In this document: piece after piece, positions 40,905 through 49,261 of the stretch
How the letters are laid out: the number at the start of each line of letters is the position of its first letter
How positions within the stretch are numbered: the stretch's first letter is position 1
Origin: Herbaspirillum sp. YR522
GTDB lineage: Bacteria > Pseudomonadota > Gammaproteobacteria > Burkholderiales > Burkholderiaceae_D
NCBI RefSeq assembly: GCF_000282575.1
Contig: NZ_AKJA01000132.1
Span: 1 to 64,000, forward strand
Reading direction: 5' to 3'
Length of the DNA stretch: 64,000 bases
Translations under genes and position numbers: made by a program
The notes under the pieces: model-generated
The model's database searches: none
What the model was told of the DNA's origin: nothing
What the model saw: the letters and a program-made list of their open reading frames with translations, nothing else

Positions 40905-41989
40905 GGCTGACGGTTGTAGAAATTGCTGGCAAGGTATTCGCGGCGCACATGCATGGCCAGCACCGAGAGGATAGCCGAGGTCGGCAGCGCCAGCAGCACG
41001 CCGACGAAACCGAACAGCTGGCCGAATGCCAGCAAGGCAAAGATGACGACCAGCGGATGCAGTCCGATGCGTTCGCCGACCAGTTTCGGGGTCAGGATGA
41101 AACTTTCCAGCACCTGGCCCAGGCCATAGATCAGGGCTACCCACAGCAGGCCGTAGACGCCGTCGAACTGCAGCACCGCCGCCAGGATCGCCAGCACCAG
41201 GCCCAGTCCGAAGCCCACGTAGGGAATGAACACCAGCAACCCGGTCAGCACGCCCACCGGCAGCGCGCTGTCGAAGCCGGCTGCGCTCAGCGCTGCCGAA
41301 TAATAGATCGCCAGCACCAGCATCACCAGCAATTGCCCGCGCAGGTATTGCCCCAGCAGGTCATCGACCTCGCTGGCCATGAGGGTGACGCGACCGGCCC
41401 AGCGGCGCGGGATCAGGGTCTGCATGCGTTTGATGAAGGGGTGCCAGTCCTGCAGCAGGTAGAACAGCACCATCGGCACGAACAGCAGGTTGGCCAGGCC
41501 GGCCAGCAGGGCGGTGCCGCCGACCCGCAGGGAGGCCAGCACCGAGGCCCACATCTCGTCGCTGCTGGTGCTGATCTGCTGGGTCAGCAGCGCCTTGATG
41601 CCGGCCATGTCGAGTCGTACCTCGATGCCCAGCTGGTGCAGGCGCGGCGAGACGAAGGCGTTGAGCTGGTCCAGCAGCGGCGGTATCTGTGCCTGCAACT
41701 GGGGAATCTGGCGCAACACCAGCGGAATGACGATCAGCGCCAGCGCCAGCATGGCCAGCACCAGCAGCATGACCATGATGCATACCGCCACGAAACGGGG
41801 GATGCGCAGCGGGCCGATGCGCTTGCGGGCGATCCAGTCCACGCCCGGATTGAGGGCGTAGCCGATGATGCCGGCGGCCACGAACGGCGACAGCATGGGG
41901 CCCAGCGCAACGAGCAAGGCAAGCAGCAGGAACCCGACGATCAGCCATACCAGATTTTGTTTTTGCTCGTCAGACAAAGAAAAAGGCAT
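40901..41989 (-). CDS. PerM/AI-2E transporter family membrane protein
   Basis: 362-residue inner-membrane protein of the PerM/YdgG (AI-2E exporter-like) family. An N-terminal pair of membrane segments (about 15-60), a cytoplasmic amphipathic stretch, then five more segments are visible, including [21 protein letters not shown] and the glycine-rich [15 protein letters not shown]. The start [11 protein letters not shown] is preferred over one 39 bases upstream. Family members have been linked to autoinducer-2 export or to general permease roles; substrate is uncertain. It heads the hda-pcnB-folK string and is divergent from purM. Confidence 0.85.
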   Translation of the reverse strand: MPFSLSDEQKQNLVWLIVGFLLLALLVALGPMLSPFVAAGIIGYALNPGVDWIARKRIGPLRIPRFVAVCIMVMLLVLAMLALALIVIPLVLRQIPQLQAQIPPLLDQLNAFVSPRLHQLGIEVRLDMAGIKALLTQQISTSSDEMWASVLASLRVGGTALLAGLANLLFVPMVLFYLLQDWHPFIKRMQTLIPRRWAGRVTLMASEVDDLLGQYLRGQLLVMLVLAIYYSAALSAAGFDSALPVGVLTGLLVFIPYVGFGLGLVLAILAAVLQFDGVYGLLWVALIYGLGQVLESFILTPKLVGERIGLHPLVVIFALLAFGQLFGFVGVLLALPTSAILSVLAMHVRREYLASNFYNRQP

Positions 41990-42092
41990 GGAATCGGGGT
42001 TTGAGGGTGTCGGTTTTGTTAAAATCACGGTCTGGCAGGGGCTTGAAACCCTTGAATTTCCCTATTTTACCGTCTTCAGTGGCAATATCATC

Positions 42093-43136
42093 ATGACTTC
42101 ATCTACCAATGTCTCCCTTTCCTACCGTGACGCTGGCGTCGACATCGATGCCGGCGATGCCCTGGTCGAGGCAATCAAGCCATTTGCCAAGCGCACGAGC
42201 CGCGAAGGCGTGCTGGGCGGTATTGGTGGTTTCGGCGCCCTGTTCGAGATCAGCAAGAAATTCAAGGAGCCGGTGCTGGTATCGGGTACCGACGGCGTCG
42301 GCACCAAGCTGAAACTGGCCTTCCACCTGAACCGTCACGATACGGTCGGTATCGACCTGGTGGCGATGAGCGTCAACGATATCCTGGTGCAGGGCGCCGA
42401 GCCGCTGTTCTTCCTCGACTACTTTGCCTGCGGCAAGCTTGACGTGCCCTCGGCCACCGATGTCATCAGGGGCATTGCCGCCGGTTGCGAACAGGCCGGT
42501 TGTGCCCTGATCGGTGGCGAAACCGCCGAAATGCCGAGCATGTACCCCGATGGCGAATACGACCTGGCCGGCTTTGCCGTTGGTGCGGTCGAAAAATCGA
42601 AGATCATCGACGGCAGCAAGATCGTGCCGGGCGATGTGATCCTGGGCCTGGCATCGTCGGGGGCGCATTCCAACGGTTATTCGCTGGTACGCAAGATCCT
42701 CGAGGTGGCCAAGCCCGACCTGGACGCCGATTTCCATGGCCGCAAGCTGGCCGATGTGCTGCTGGCGCCGACCCGCATCTACGTCAAGCCATTGCTGGCA
42801 CTGATGGAAACACTGGAAGTCAAGGGCATGGTCCACATCACCGGTGGCGGCCTGGTCGAGAATATCCCGCGCGTGCTGCGCGGCCATCTCACGGCCGAGC
42901 TCGACGCCAAGTCGTGGACCATGCCACCGTTGTTTACCTGGCTGCAACAGCATGGCGGCGTGGCCGACGCCGAGATGCACCGGGTCTTCAACTGCGGCAT
43001 CGGCATGACCGTGATCGTCTCCAGGGAAAACGCCGACGCGGCCGAAGCACAGCTCAAGGCCGCTGGCGAGACGGTGTACCGCATCGGCCAGATCCGTGCC
43101 CGGGCCGAAGGCGAAGCGCAAACCATCGTCAAGTAA
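42093..43136 (+). CDS. purM: Phosphoribosylformylglycinamidine cyclo-ligase (AIR synthetase)
   Basis: 347-residue purine biosynthesis enzyme that closes the imidazole ring using ATP. It has the family blocks [81 protein letters not shown] and [15 protein letters not shown]. The start is chosen from family length, not from the longer frame that runs back into the divergent gene. A strong bidirectional terminator follows. The order hda - perM - purM is common in proteobacteria. Confidence 0.97.
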   Translation: MTSSTNVSLSYRDAGVDIDAGDALVEAIKPFAKRTSREGVLGGIGGFGALFEISKKFKEPVLVSGTDGVGTKLKLAFHLNRHDTVGIDLVAMSVNDILVQGAEPLFFLDYFACGKLDVPSATDVIRGIAAGCEQAGCALIGGETAEMPSMYPDGEYDLAGFAVGAVEKSKIIDGSKIVPGDVILGLASSGAHSNGYSLVRKILEVAKPDLDADFHGRKLADVLLAPTRIYVKPLLALMETLEVKGMVHITGGGLVENIPRVLRGHLTAELDAKSWTMPPLFTWLQQHGGVADAEMHRVFNCGIGMTVIVSRENADAAEAQLKAAGETVYRIGQIRARAEGEAQTIVK

Positions 43137-43184
43137 GCACCAGGCAAGGGGCAGTGGCCGCGGCCCCACCGGGCCGCGCCAGAA

Positions 43185-43216
43185 AAAAATGGCTGCAAGC
43201 AATTGCAGCCATTTTT
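43185..43216. terminator. Bidirectional terminator between purM and the Anbu gene
   Basis: A perfect 14-base stem, AAAAATGGCTGCAA and its complement, with a GCAA tetraloop. A- and T-runs on either side serve both strands. It lies between the convergent purM and Anbu gene stops. Confidence 0.92.
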
Positions 43217-43238
43217 CATTTCTTCAGCGAAACACGCC

Positions 43239-44117
43239 TCAGGTCGCCTGCTCGGAGTCGCCGTCCTGCTGGGCCAGTGTCTGGCGCGGGACTGCCTGCG
43301 CCTCGCGCGCCACGCCATGCGGGGGCGGCACCCGCACCGGCTCGCTGTGCTCGGACAGCGACGACAGGACGTTGAGGGTGGCTTCCGGGGCGGCATCCCA
43401 GACCGGGTCGTCGATGGCTTCGAACACGCGCTTCAACTGCGCGCCCCAGCTGCGGCGAATCATCTGGAAATACTGGTTCTGCTCGTCGATGGTCACAAAA
43501 CGTGTCACCGCCAGTTCATCGGTGTTATAGACCAGCAGGTCCAGCGGCAGGCCGACCGAGATATTGGACTTGAGGGTCGAGTCCATCGAGATCAGGGCGC
43601 ACTTGGCGGCCTCGTCGAGCGTGGTCTGGGGCGTGACCACGCGGTCGATGATGGGCTTGCCGTACTTGGCTTCGCCAATCTGGAAATAGGTGTTCTCGTC
43701 GTGCGACTCGATGAAGTTGCCGGCCGAATACATCTGGAACAGGCGGCAGCGCTCGCCCTTGATCTGGCCGCCGAAGATGATGCTGACGTTGAAATCGATG
43801 CCGAACTTGTTGAGCTCACCGGCTTCACGATCGTGGACCGCACGAATCGCGTCGCCCAGGATCTGGGCGGCTTCGTACATGGAAGTGGCGGTCCAGATGC
43901 TGCGCCCGTCGGTATTGGTGCGCTCGCTCAGCAACTGCCGGATCGATTGCGAGATCGACAGGTTGCCGGCGGTCATCAGGATCATCACGCGATCGCCTGG
44001 ATTCTCGTAAACACTCATCTTGCGGAAAGTGCCGATGTGATCGACGCCCGCATTGGTTCGAGAATCGGACAGGAATACCAGGCCGCTGTTCAGGCGCATG
44101 GCAACGCAATAGGTCAT
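43239..44117 (-). CDS. Anbu-type proteasome-like peptidase
   Basis: 292-residue NTN hydrolase of the Anbu (ancestral beta subunit) family, related to HslV and proteasome beta. After removal of Met1 the N-terminus would be the nucleophile Thr (MTYCVAM), with Asp in LSDSRTNAG at the D17 position and Lys in FRKMSVYE near position 32-33. The last 40 residues are a Pro/Gln-rich extension beyond the usual length. It follows alpha-E and ATP-grasp genes on the same strand, the neighbourhood known for Anbu. The family's in vivo substrates are not established. Confidence 0.85.
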   Translation of the reverse strand: MTYCVAMRLNSGLVFLSDSRTNAGVDHIGTFRKMSVYENPGDRVMILMTAGNLSISQSIRQLLSERTNTDGRSIWTATSMYEAAQILGDAIRAVHDREAGELNKFGIDFNVSIIFGGQIKGERCRLFQMYSAGNFIESHDENTYFQIGEAKYGKPIIDRVVTPQTTLDEAAKCALISMDSTLKSNISVGLPLDLLVYNTDELAVTRFVTIDEQNQYFQMIRRSWGAQLKRVFEAIDDPVWDAAPEATLNVLSSLSEHSEPVRVPPPHGVAREAQAVPRQTLAQQDGDSEQAT

Positions 44118-44259
44118 GATGTGATCTGCTAATGTAAAACGCGAATTTTACAGGAACCCCGTTGGCGCAAAGCGCGCCCGGGCGTTTCTGTCGCCCAGTA
44201 TCTACATTAACGGCACATTTCTGAATTTTCTTAGGAGTGTTCTGCGAATGGGCAAATTT

Positions 44260-45273
44260 TCATGCTGCCAAAGGGACAAGAAAATCGCGGCTTATCCGAT
44301 TGCCCAGCTCGAAGATGCGTTCCAGGAACACGGTCAGGTAATCGTGCAGTCCGGCATCGAGCACTTCCTCGATGCGGGCAAACTGCAGGTCGGCATGCAG
44401 CTTGCCGGCAAAGCGCTCGGTGTCGGCCGAGACGTCATTGTGCACATTCTTCAGGTTCGACAGCACCTGGCCCATGCAACCCAGCAGCGAGCGCGGCATG
44501 TCGGAGCGCAAGATCAGCAGCTCGGCCACCCGCTCCGGCGTGATGACATCGCGATACACCTTGCGGTAGATCTCGAAGCCCGATACCGAGCGCAGGATCG
44601 CAGCCCAGTAGTAGAAGTCGATCTGGCCGATGTCGTCGTCGCCCTGCGACTGGGACTGAGTCTGGGATTGAGATTGAGACTGGGATTGCCCGCCCTGCTT
44701 CTGGCCCTGGGTTTCCTTGGCGCCGTGGAACTTGACGTCGATGATGCGGGCCGTGTTGTCGGCGCGCTCGAGGAAGGTGCCCAGGCGGATGAAGTGGAAG
44801 GCTTCGTCCTTCAACATGGTGCCGATGGTGACACCGCGCGAAAGGTGCGAACGATGCTTGACCCATTCGAAGAAATCGCTGGGGTTCTGTTCCAGCGCGC
44901 TGGTCTGCAGGTACGACTGCATCTTGATCCAGGTGGCGTTCTGGATTTCCCACGCTTCGGTGGTCAGCGCACCGCGCACGGCGCGCGCGTTCTCGCGCGC
45001 CTGGCGCAGGCAGGAGGCGATCGACGAAGGGTTGTCGGGGTCGCGCACCATGAAGTCGATCACATCCTTCTGCGTGACCTGTTCGTATTTCTGGTCGTAG
45101 CCGTAAAGCAGCTCCGAGATGCCCAGTACCGCGCGCCAGCCCTGCTCGGCGTCGGCGATCGATTGCGGCAGCAACGCGGTCTGCACATGCACGTCGAGCA
45201 TGCGCGCGGTGTTTTCGGCGCGCTCGGTATAGCGCGCCATCCAGAACAGGTGATCGGCGGTACGGCTCAACAT
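44260..45273 (-). CDS. Alpha-E domain protein
   Basis: 337-residue all-helical protein of the alpha-E (DUF403) family, starting MLSRTADHLFWMARYTERAENTARML, with ILRSVSGFEIYRKVYR and a long helical C-terminus. These proteins always accompany circularly permuted ATP-grasp proteins; their biochemical role is unknown. A tandem Gln-Ser stretch of 15 residues (encoded at 44644-44688) interrupts the protein, with GDDDIGQIDFYYW after it; family members usually lack it. It starts one base before the ATP-grasp stop region and is followed by the Anbu gene after 142 bases. Confidence 0.88.
   Translation of the reverse strand: MLSRTADHLFWMARYTERAENTARMLDVHVQTALLPQSIADAEQGWRAVLGISELLYGYDQKYEQVTQKDVIDFMVRDPDNPSSIASCLRQARENARAVRGALTTEAWEIQNATWIKMQSYLQTSALEQNPSDFFEWVKHRSHLSRGVTIGTMLKDEAFHFIRLGTFLERADNTARIIDVKFHGAKETQGQKQGGQSQSQSQSQTQSQSQGDDDIGQIDFYYWAAILRSVSGFEIYRKVYRDVITPERVAELLILRSDMPRSLLGCMGQVLSNLKNVHNDVSADTERFAGKLHADLQFARIEEVLDAGLHDYLTVFLERIFELGNRISRDFLVPLAA
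44644..44688 (-). repeat. Gln-Ser coding repeat inside the alpha-E gene
   Basis: Fifteen codons alternating CAG/CAA with TCN (one ACT) encode a Gln-Ser string in the alpha-E protein. The imperfect hexanucleotide pattern can change length by replication slippage in multiples of six, which keeps the frame. Confidence 0.8.
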
Positions 45274-45274
45274 G

Positions 45275-46702
45275 TCATTTCTCCAGAATCCAGGTGTCCT
45301 TGGTGCCGCCGCCTTGCGACGAATTCACCACCAGCGAGCCTTCCTTGAGCGCCACGCGCGTCAGGCCACACTTGACCATCGTCACCTGCTTGCCGGACAG
45401 CACGAACGGGCGCAGGTCGAGGTGACGTGGTGCGATCCCGGCTTCGACGTAGGTCGGGCAGACCGACAACGCCAGCGTGGGCTGGGCGATATAGCCGTCG
45501 GGCTTGGCGATGATGCGGGCGCGGAAGTCCTCGATCTCCTGCCTGGTCGAGGCGGGGCCGACCAGCATGCCATAGCCGCCGGCGCCGTGCACTTCCTTGA
45601 CCACCAGCTGGTCGAGATTGGCCAGCGTATAGGACAGGTCTTCCTTCTTGCGACACTGGTAGGTCGGGACGTTGTTGAGGATGGGTTCTTCCGACAGGTA
45701 GAAGCGCACCATGTCCGGCACATACGGATAGATCGACTTGTCGTCGGCCACGCCGGTACCGATGGCATTGGTCAGCGTCACCTTGCCGGCGCGATAGGCC
45801 TGCAGCAGGCCGGGCACGCCCAGGGCCGAGTCGGCGCGGAAAGCCAGCGGATCGAGGAAGTCGTCGTCGATGCGGCGGTAGATCACGTCGACCCGCCGCG
45901 GGCCGCGCGTGGTACGCATGTAGACCACGTTGTCCTTGACGAACAGGTCTTGCCCCTCGACCAGCTCGACGCCCATCTGCTGGGCCAGGAAGGCATGCTC
46001 GAAGTAGGCCGAGTTGTACATGCCCGGCGTCATCACCACCACCACCGGGTCGGTCACGCCGGCCGGCGCCACCGAACGCAGGTTGTCCAGCAGCAGGTCG
46101 GGATAGTGGTCGACCGGGGCGATCTTGTGACGGGTGAACAGGTCCGGGAACAGCCGCATCATCATCTTGCGGTTCTCCAGCATGTACGACACGCCGGACG
46201 GCACCCGCAGGTTGTCCTCGAGGACATAGAATTCGCCCTCGCCGGCGCGCACGATGTCGACCCCGGCGATGTGGGCGTAGATGTCGTTGACCACCTTGAC
46301 GTCCTGCATCTCGCGCCGGTACTGGGCGTTCTGGAAGATCTGCTCGGCCGGGATGATGCCGGCCTTGACGATCTTCTGCTCATGGTAGATGTCGTGGATG
46401 AACATGTTGAGCGTCTTCACGCGCTGCACCAGCCCGGCTTCCAGCTTGGCCCACTCGGCCTTGTGGATGATGCGCGGGATGATGTCGAACGGGATCAGGC
46501 GCTCGGTGCCGGCGTCGTTGCCGTAGACGGCGAAGGTGATGCCCACGCGGCGGAAGATCAGGTCGGATTCGGCGCGCTTGCGGGCGATGGTCTCGGCCGA
46601 CTGGGACGCCAGCCATGCCGCGAATTGGCTGTAGTGCTGACGCACTTCAGCGGTGGCGCCAGCGGCGCCGCCTGAATACATCTCATCGAAGAAATTTGCC
46701 AT
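45275..46702 (-). CDS. Circularly permuted ATP-grasp protein
   Basis: 475-residue member of the circularly permuted ATP-grasp type 2 family, predicted to form amide or peptide bonds using ATP. Landmarks are RIIHKAEWAKLEAGLVQRV, DVVRAGEGEFYVLEDNLRVP-like (seen as DIVRAGEGEFYVLEDNLRVP in two parts), VVMTPGMYNSAYFEHAFLA, VDVIYRRIDDDFLDP and a C-terminal VTMVKCGLTRVALKEGS. The start at 46702 (MANFFDEMYSGG) is where homologues begin. It heads the alpha-E/Anbu unit, with alpha-E starting one base after its stop. Confidence 0.88.
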   Translation of the reverse strand: MANFFDEMYSGGAAGATAEVRQHYSQFAAWLASQSAETIARKRAESDLIFRRVGITFAVYGNDAGTERLIPFDIIPRIIHKAEWAKLEAGLVQRVKTLNMFIHDIYHEQKIVKAGIIPAEQIFQNAQYRREMQDVKVVNDIYAHIAGVDIVRAGEGEFYVLEDNLRVPSGVSYMLENRKMMMRLFPDLFTRHKIAPVDHYPDLLLDNLRSVAPAGVTDPVVVVMTPGMYNSAYFEHAFLAQQMGVELVEGQDLFVKDNVVYMRTTRGPRRVDVIYRRIDDDFLDPLAFRADSALGVPGLLQAYRAGKVTLTNAIGTGVADDKSIYPYVPDMVRFYLSEEPILNNVPTYQCRKKEDLSYTLANLDQLVVKEVHGAGGYGMLVGPASTRQEIEDFRARIIAKPDGYIAQPTLALSVCPTYVEAGIAPRHLDLRPFVLSGKQVTMVKCGLTRVALKEGSLVVNSSQGGGTKDTWILEK

Positions 46703-46960
46703 AAGTTTGATTCTTTTTCCGGCTGAAGAACGAACTCTTCTTGGGTTGCGTTGTGACAAACGAGGCAAGGGTAAAACTGCACCTGCGTGCTTGAAACAAG
46801 ACTATCAGAGGCCTCTGTTTTTGGACAGTGGAAAGTTCATCCGGCACCACCGGCGACCAGCCGATGGCACCTTGGCTGACAACCCGCTGTCGGATTCGTC
46901 TGACTCTTCAGCCCTGTATTCATTAACTTTTCGCGTCGCGCCAGGCTGGCCGCGATCGGC

Positions 46961-47617
46961 TTAGAACTCCACGTCGAGCTCGTCGATATCCTCCGGCTCC
47001 TTCCTGGCCGCGGTGATCCATTCCTGCATCTCGGGCATGGCCATGATGCGCTTGCCATAGGCGGTGCAGATCGGGTCGAGCCTGACATCATAGGTGACGA
47101 AGCGGGTCACGACCGGGGCGTACATCGCGTCGGCCATGCTGCGCTGCTCGCCGAACAGGAAGGGGCCGCCGTACTGGGCCAGGCATTCCTTCCAGATGGT
47201 GGTGATGCGGGCGATGTCGGCTTCGGCACGCGACCAGACCTTGAAATTGGGGAAGTGGCCCTTGAGGTTCATGGGCAGCGCCGCGCGCAGGGCGGCAAAG
47301 CCGGAATGCATCTCGCCACATACCGAGCGGCAGTGCGCGCGCGCTGCCTGGTCGGCCGGCAGCAGCTTGGCCGACGGCCTTATCTCGTTGAGGTACTCGG
47401 CAATGGCCAGCGTATCCCATACCAGCACCGAACCGTGTTTCAGGCTCGGCACCAGGATCGACGATGACAGCAGCAGGATCTCGGCGCGCGCGGCGGCGTC
47501 GTCCGGCGGCACGATGTCTTCCTCGAAGGACAGTCCGGCAAAGCGCGCCAGCAGCCAGCCGCGCAGCGACCACGAGGAGTAATTCTTGCTGGTGATGCGC
47601 AAAGTCGTCTTAGGCAT
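46961..47617 (-). CDS. Glutathione S-transferase family protein
   Basis: 218-residue cytosolic GST. The N-terminal thioredoxin-like domain starts TLRITSKNYSSWSLRGWLLARFAG, with the Ser-rich start that suggests a serine or tyrosine type, then LVPSLKHGSVLVWDTLAIAEYL holding the cis-proline and the glutathione-contacting Asp. The C-terminal helical domain follows. Substrate is unknown. It is separated from the ATP-grasp gene by 258 bases. Confidence 0.85.
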   Translation of the reverse strand: MPKTTLRITSKNYSSWSLRGWLLARFAGLSFEEDIVPPDDAAARAEILLLSSSILVPSLKHGSVLVWDTLAIAEYLNEIRPSAKLLPADQAARAHCRSVCGEMHSGFAALRAALPMNLKGHFPNFKVWSRAEADIARITTIWKECLAQYGGPFLFGEQRSMADAMYAPVVTRFVTYDVRLDPICTAYGKRIMAMPEMQEWITAARKEPEDIDELDVEF

Positions 47618-47910
47618 GTCAGTCCTTTATCGGTTTTCTATCGGGTTTGACTTTGAGCATGTCGGCACTGGCGCCGGTAGCGTCGATGCGTTCCCGGTTC
47701 CCGCGTCTGCTCAATCGGGATCAGGGTAGGCGCGCCTTGTGGGCAGCGCTCTGCAAGCGGTGCTTGCAAAGCGCGTGCCAGGCCGGCGATTTGTGGCACC
47801 GCACCGGCGACAAAGTCGCACCGGGTGCAAGTTTCGTGGCATGCATATTGCATCGCAGGATGGGCCAGCGAGACAACCGACACAAAAGCAAGAGCTAAAG
47901 GCGGCACCCG
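47618..47910. other. Intergenic region upstream of the PHA depolymerase
   Basis: 293 bases between divergent GST and depolymerase genes. It holds both promoters. No open frame here has a ribosome site and family resemblance, and no hairpin or operator stands out. Confidence 0.35.
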
Positions 47911-49140
47911 ATGATCAATACCTACCAGCTCTACCAGCAGTATGCCGATGCCACCGATCCCCTGCGGGCCTGGGCCAGGATGATGGTGCCGGTGTTCGGA
48001 CTCGAATGGCCGGGTATTCCCAGACATCCCGTGATGCGCAAGCTGGCATCGGCCTGCGAGGTGTTTGCCCGTACCCAGCTCACCCATGCCCGCCCGGGCT
48101 TCGATATCGGCGCGGTCGAGGAGGGCGGGCGCACGATTGCGGTGCACGAGGAAGTCGTCGGCGCCACGCCTTTCTGTACCCTGCTGCGTTTTCGCAAGGC
48201 AACATCGGGCCCGCAGCCGCGCCTGCTGGTGGTGGCGCCCATGTCAGGCCACTTCGCGACCTTGTTGCGGGGAACCGTCAAGACCCTGCTGCGCGACCAT
48301 GATGTCTACATCACCGACTGGCACAATGCCCGCGATGTGGCGCCTGGCCATGGCCGCTTCGGCATGGAGGAATATGTCTCGCACGTGATCGGCATGCTCG
48401 AGCTGGTGGGCCCGGGGGGCCACCTGCTGGCGGTATGCCAGCCGACCGTGGCGGCCCTGAGCGCGACGGCCGTGATGGCCCAGGCGGGGCATCGGGCACT
48501 GCCGCGCAGCCTGACGCTGATGGCCGGCCCCATCGATACCCGGATCAATCCGACGGCAGTCAATGAACTCGCCAGGAGCCGGCCTATCGAATGGTTCGAG
48601 CGCAACCTGATCAGCGCCGTACCGGCGCGTCACGCCGGGGCGGGGCGTCGGGTCTATCCCGGTTTCGTGCAGCTGGGAGCATTCATGAACATGAACCTGA
48701 AGCGGCACGTGGACGCATTTCGCAATCTCTACCAGTACCTGGCCGAGGACGAAGCGGACCGGGCCGCGCAGATCAAGACCTTCTACGAAGAATATTTCGC
48801 CATGGCCGACCTGCCCGCCGAGTTCTACCTGGAAACCGTACGCAGCGTGTTCCAGGAGCATGCCTTGCCGCGCGGGATGTTGCGCTACCAGGGGCGCCTG
48901 GTCGACCCGGCCGCCATCCGGCGCACGGCGCTCTTTACCATCGAAGGCGAAAAGGATGACATCTGTGCCGTCGGCCAGACGCTGGCTGCACAGGAACTGT
49001 GCACCGGCATCCGGCCCAGCATGCGCTTGCACCACGTTCAGACGGCGGTCGGTCACTATGGGGTCTTCAATGGCCGCCGCTGGGAAAACGAAATCTACCC
49101 GCGCCTGCGCGATTTCATTAATATGCATCACAGGATGTAA
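47911..49140 (+). CDS. phaZ: Intracellular polyhydroxyalkanoate depolymerase
   Basis: 409-residue alpha/beta hydrolase of the intracellular PHB depolymerase family. There is no signal peptide. The lipase-box-like motif has the catalytic Cys176 (LLAVCQPTVAA) in place of Ser, as in Ralstonia PhaZa1; the acid is probably in TIEGEKDDICAVGQ and the base His in AVGHYGVFNG. The characteristic LEWPGIPRHPVMRKLAS N-terminus is present. It mobilises stored PHB granules. No phasin or synthase gene is nearby. Confidence 0.92.
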   Translation: MINTYQLYQQYADATDPLRAWARMMVPVFGLEWPGIPRHPVMRKLASACEVFARTQLTHARPGFDIGAVEEGGRTIAVHEEVVGATPFCTLLRFRKATSGPQPRLLVVAPMSGHFATLLRGTVKTLLRDHDVYITDWHNARDVAPGHGRFGMEEYVSHVIGMLELVGPGGHLLAVCQPTVAALSATAVMAQAGHRALPRSLTLMAGPIDTRINPTAVNELARSRPIEWFERNLISAVPARHAGAGRRVYPGFVQLGAFMNMNLKRHVDAFRNLYQYLAEDEADRAAQIKTFYEEYFAMADLPAEFYLETVRSVFQEHALPRGMLRYQGRLVDPAAIRRTALFTIEGEKDDICAVGQTLAAQELCTGIRPSMRLHHVQTAVGHYGVFNGRRWENEIYPRLRDFINMHHRM

Positions 49141-49261
49141 GCGCACGCACTGTAACGAGGCGGTAAGAAAAATGCATTATCAATTCCGCAGGTCGTGCCA
49201 GTCGTCAATCGTCGACACCGACGCCGTGATTTCATTCATTTGCTTGTCGTAAAGGATCTTC

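Noticed and set aside
46801-46830. AGAGGCCTCT followed by TTTTT as a terminator
   Set aside because: The palindrome leaves no room for a loop; a five-base stem with a two-base loop would not be a functional terminator.
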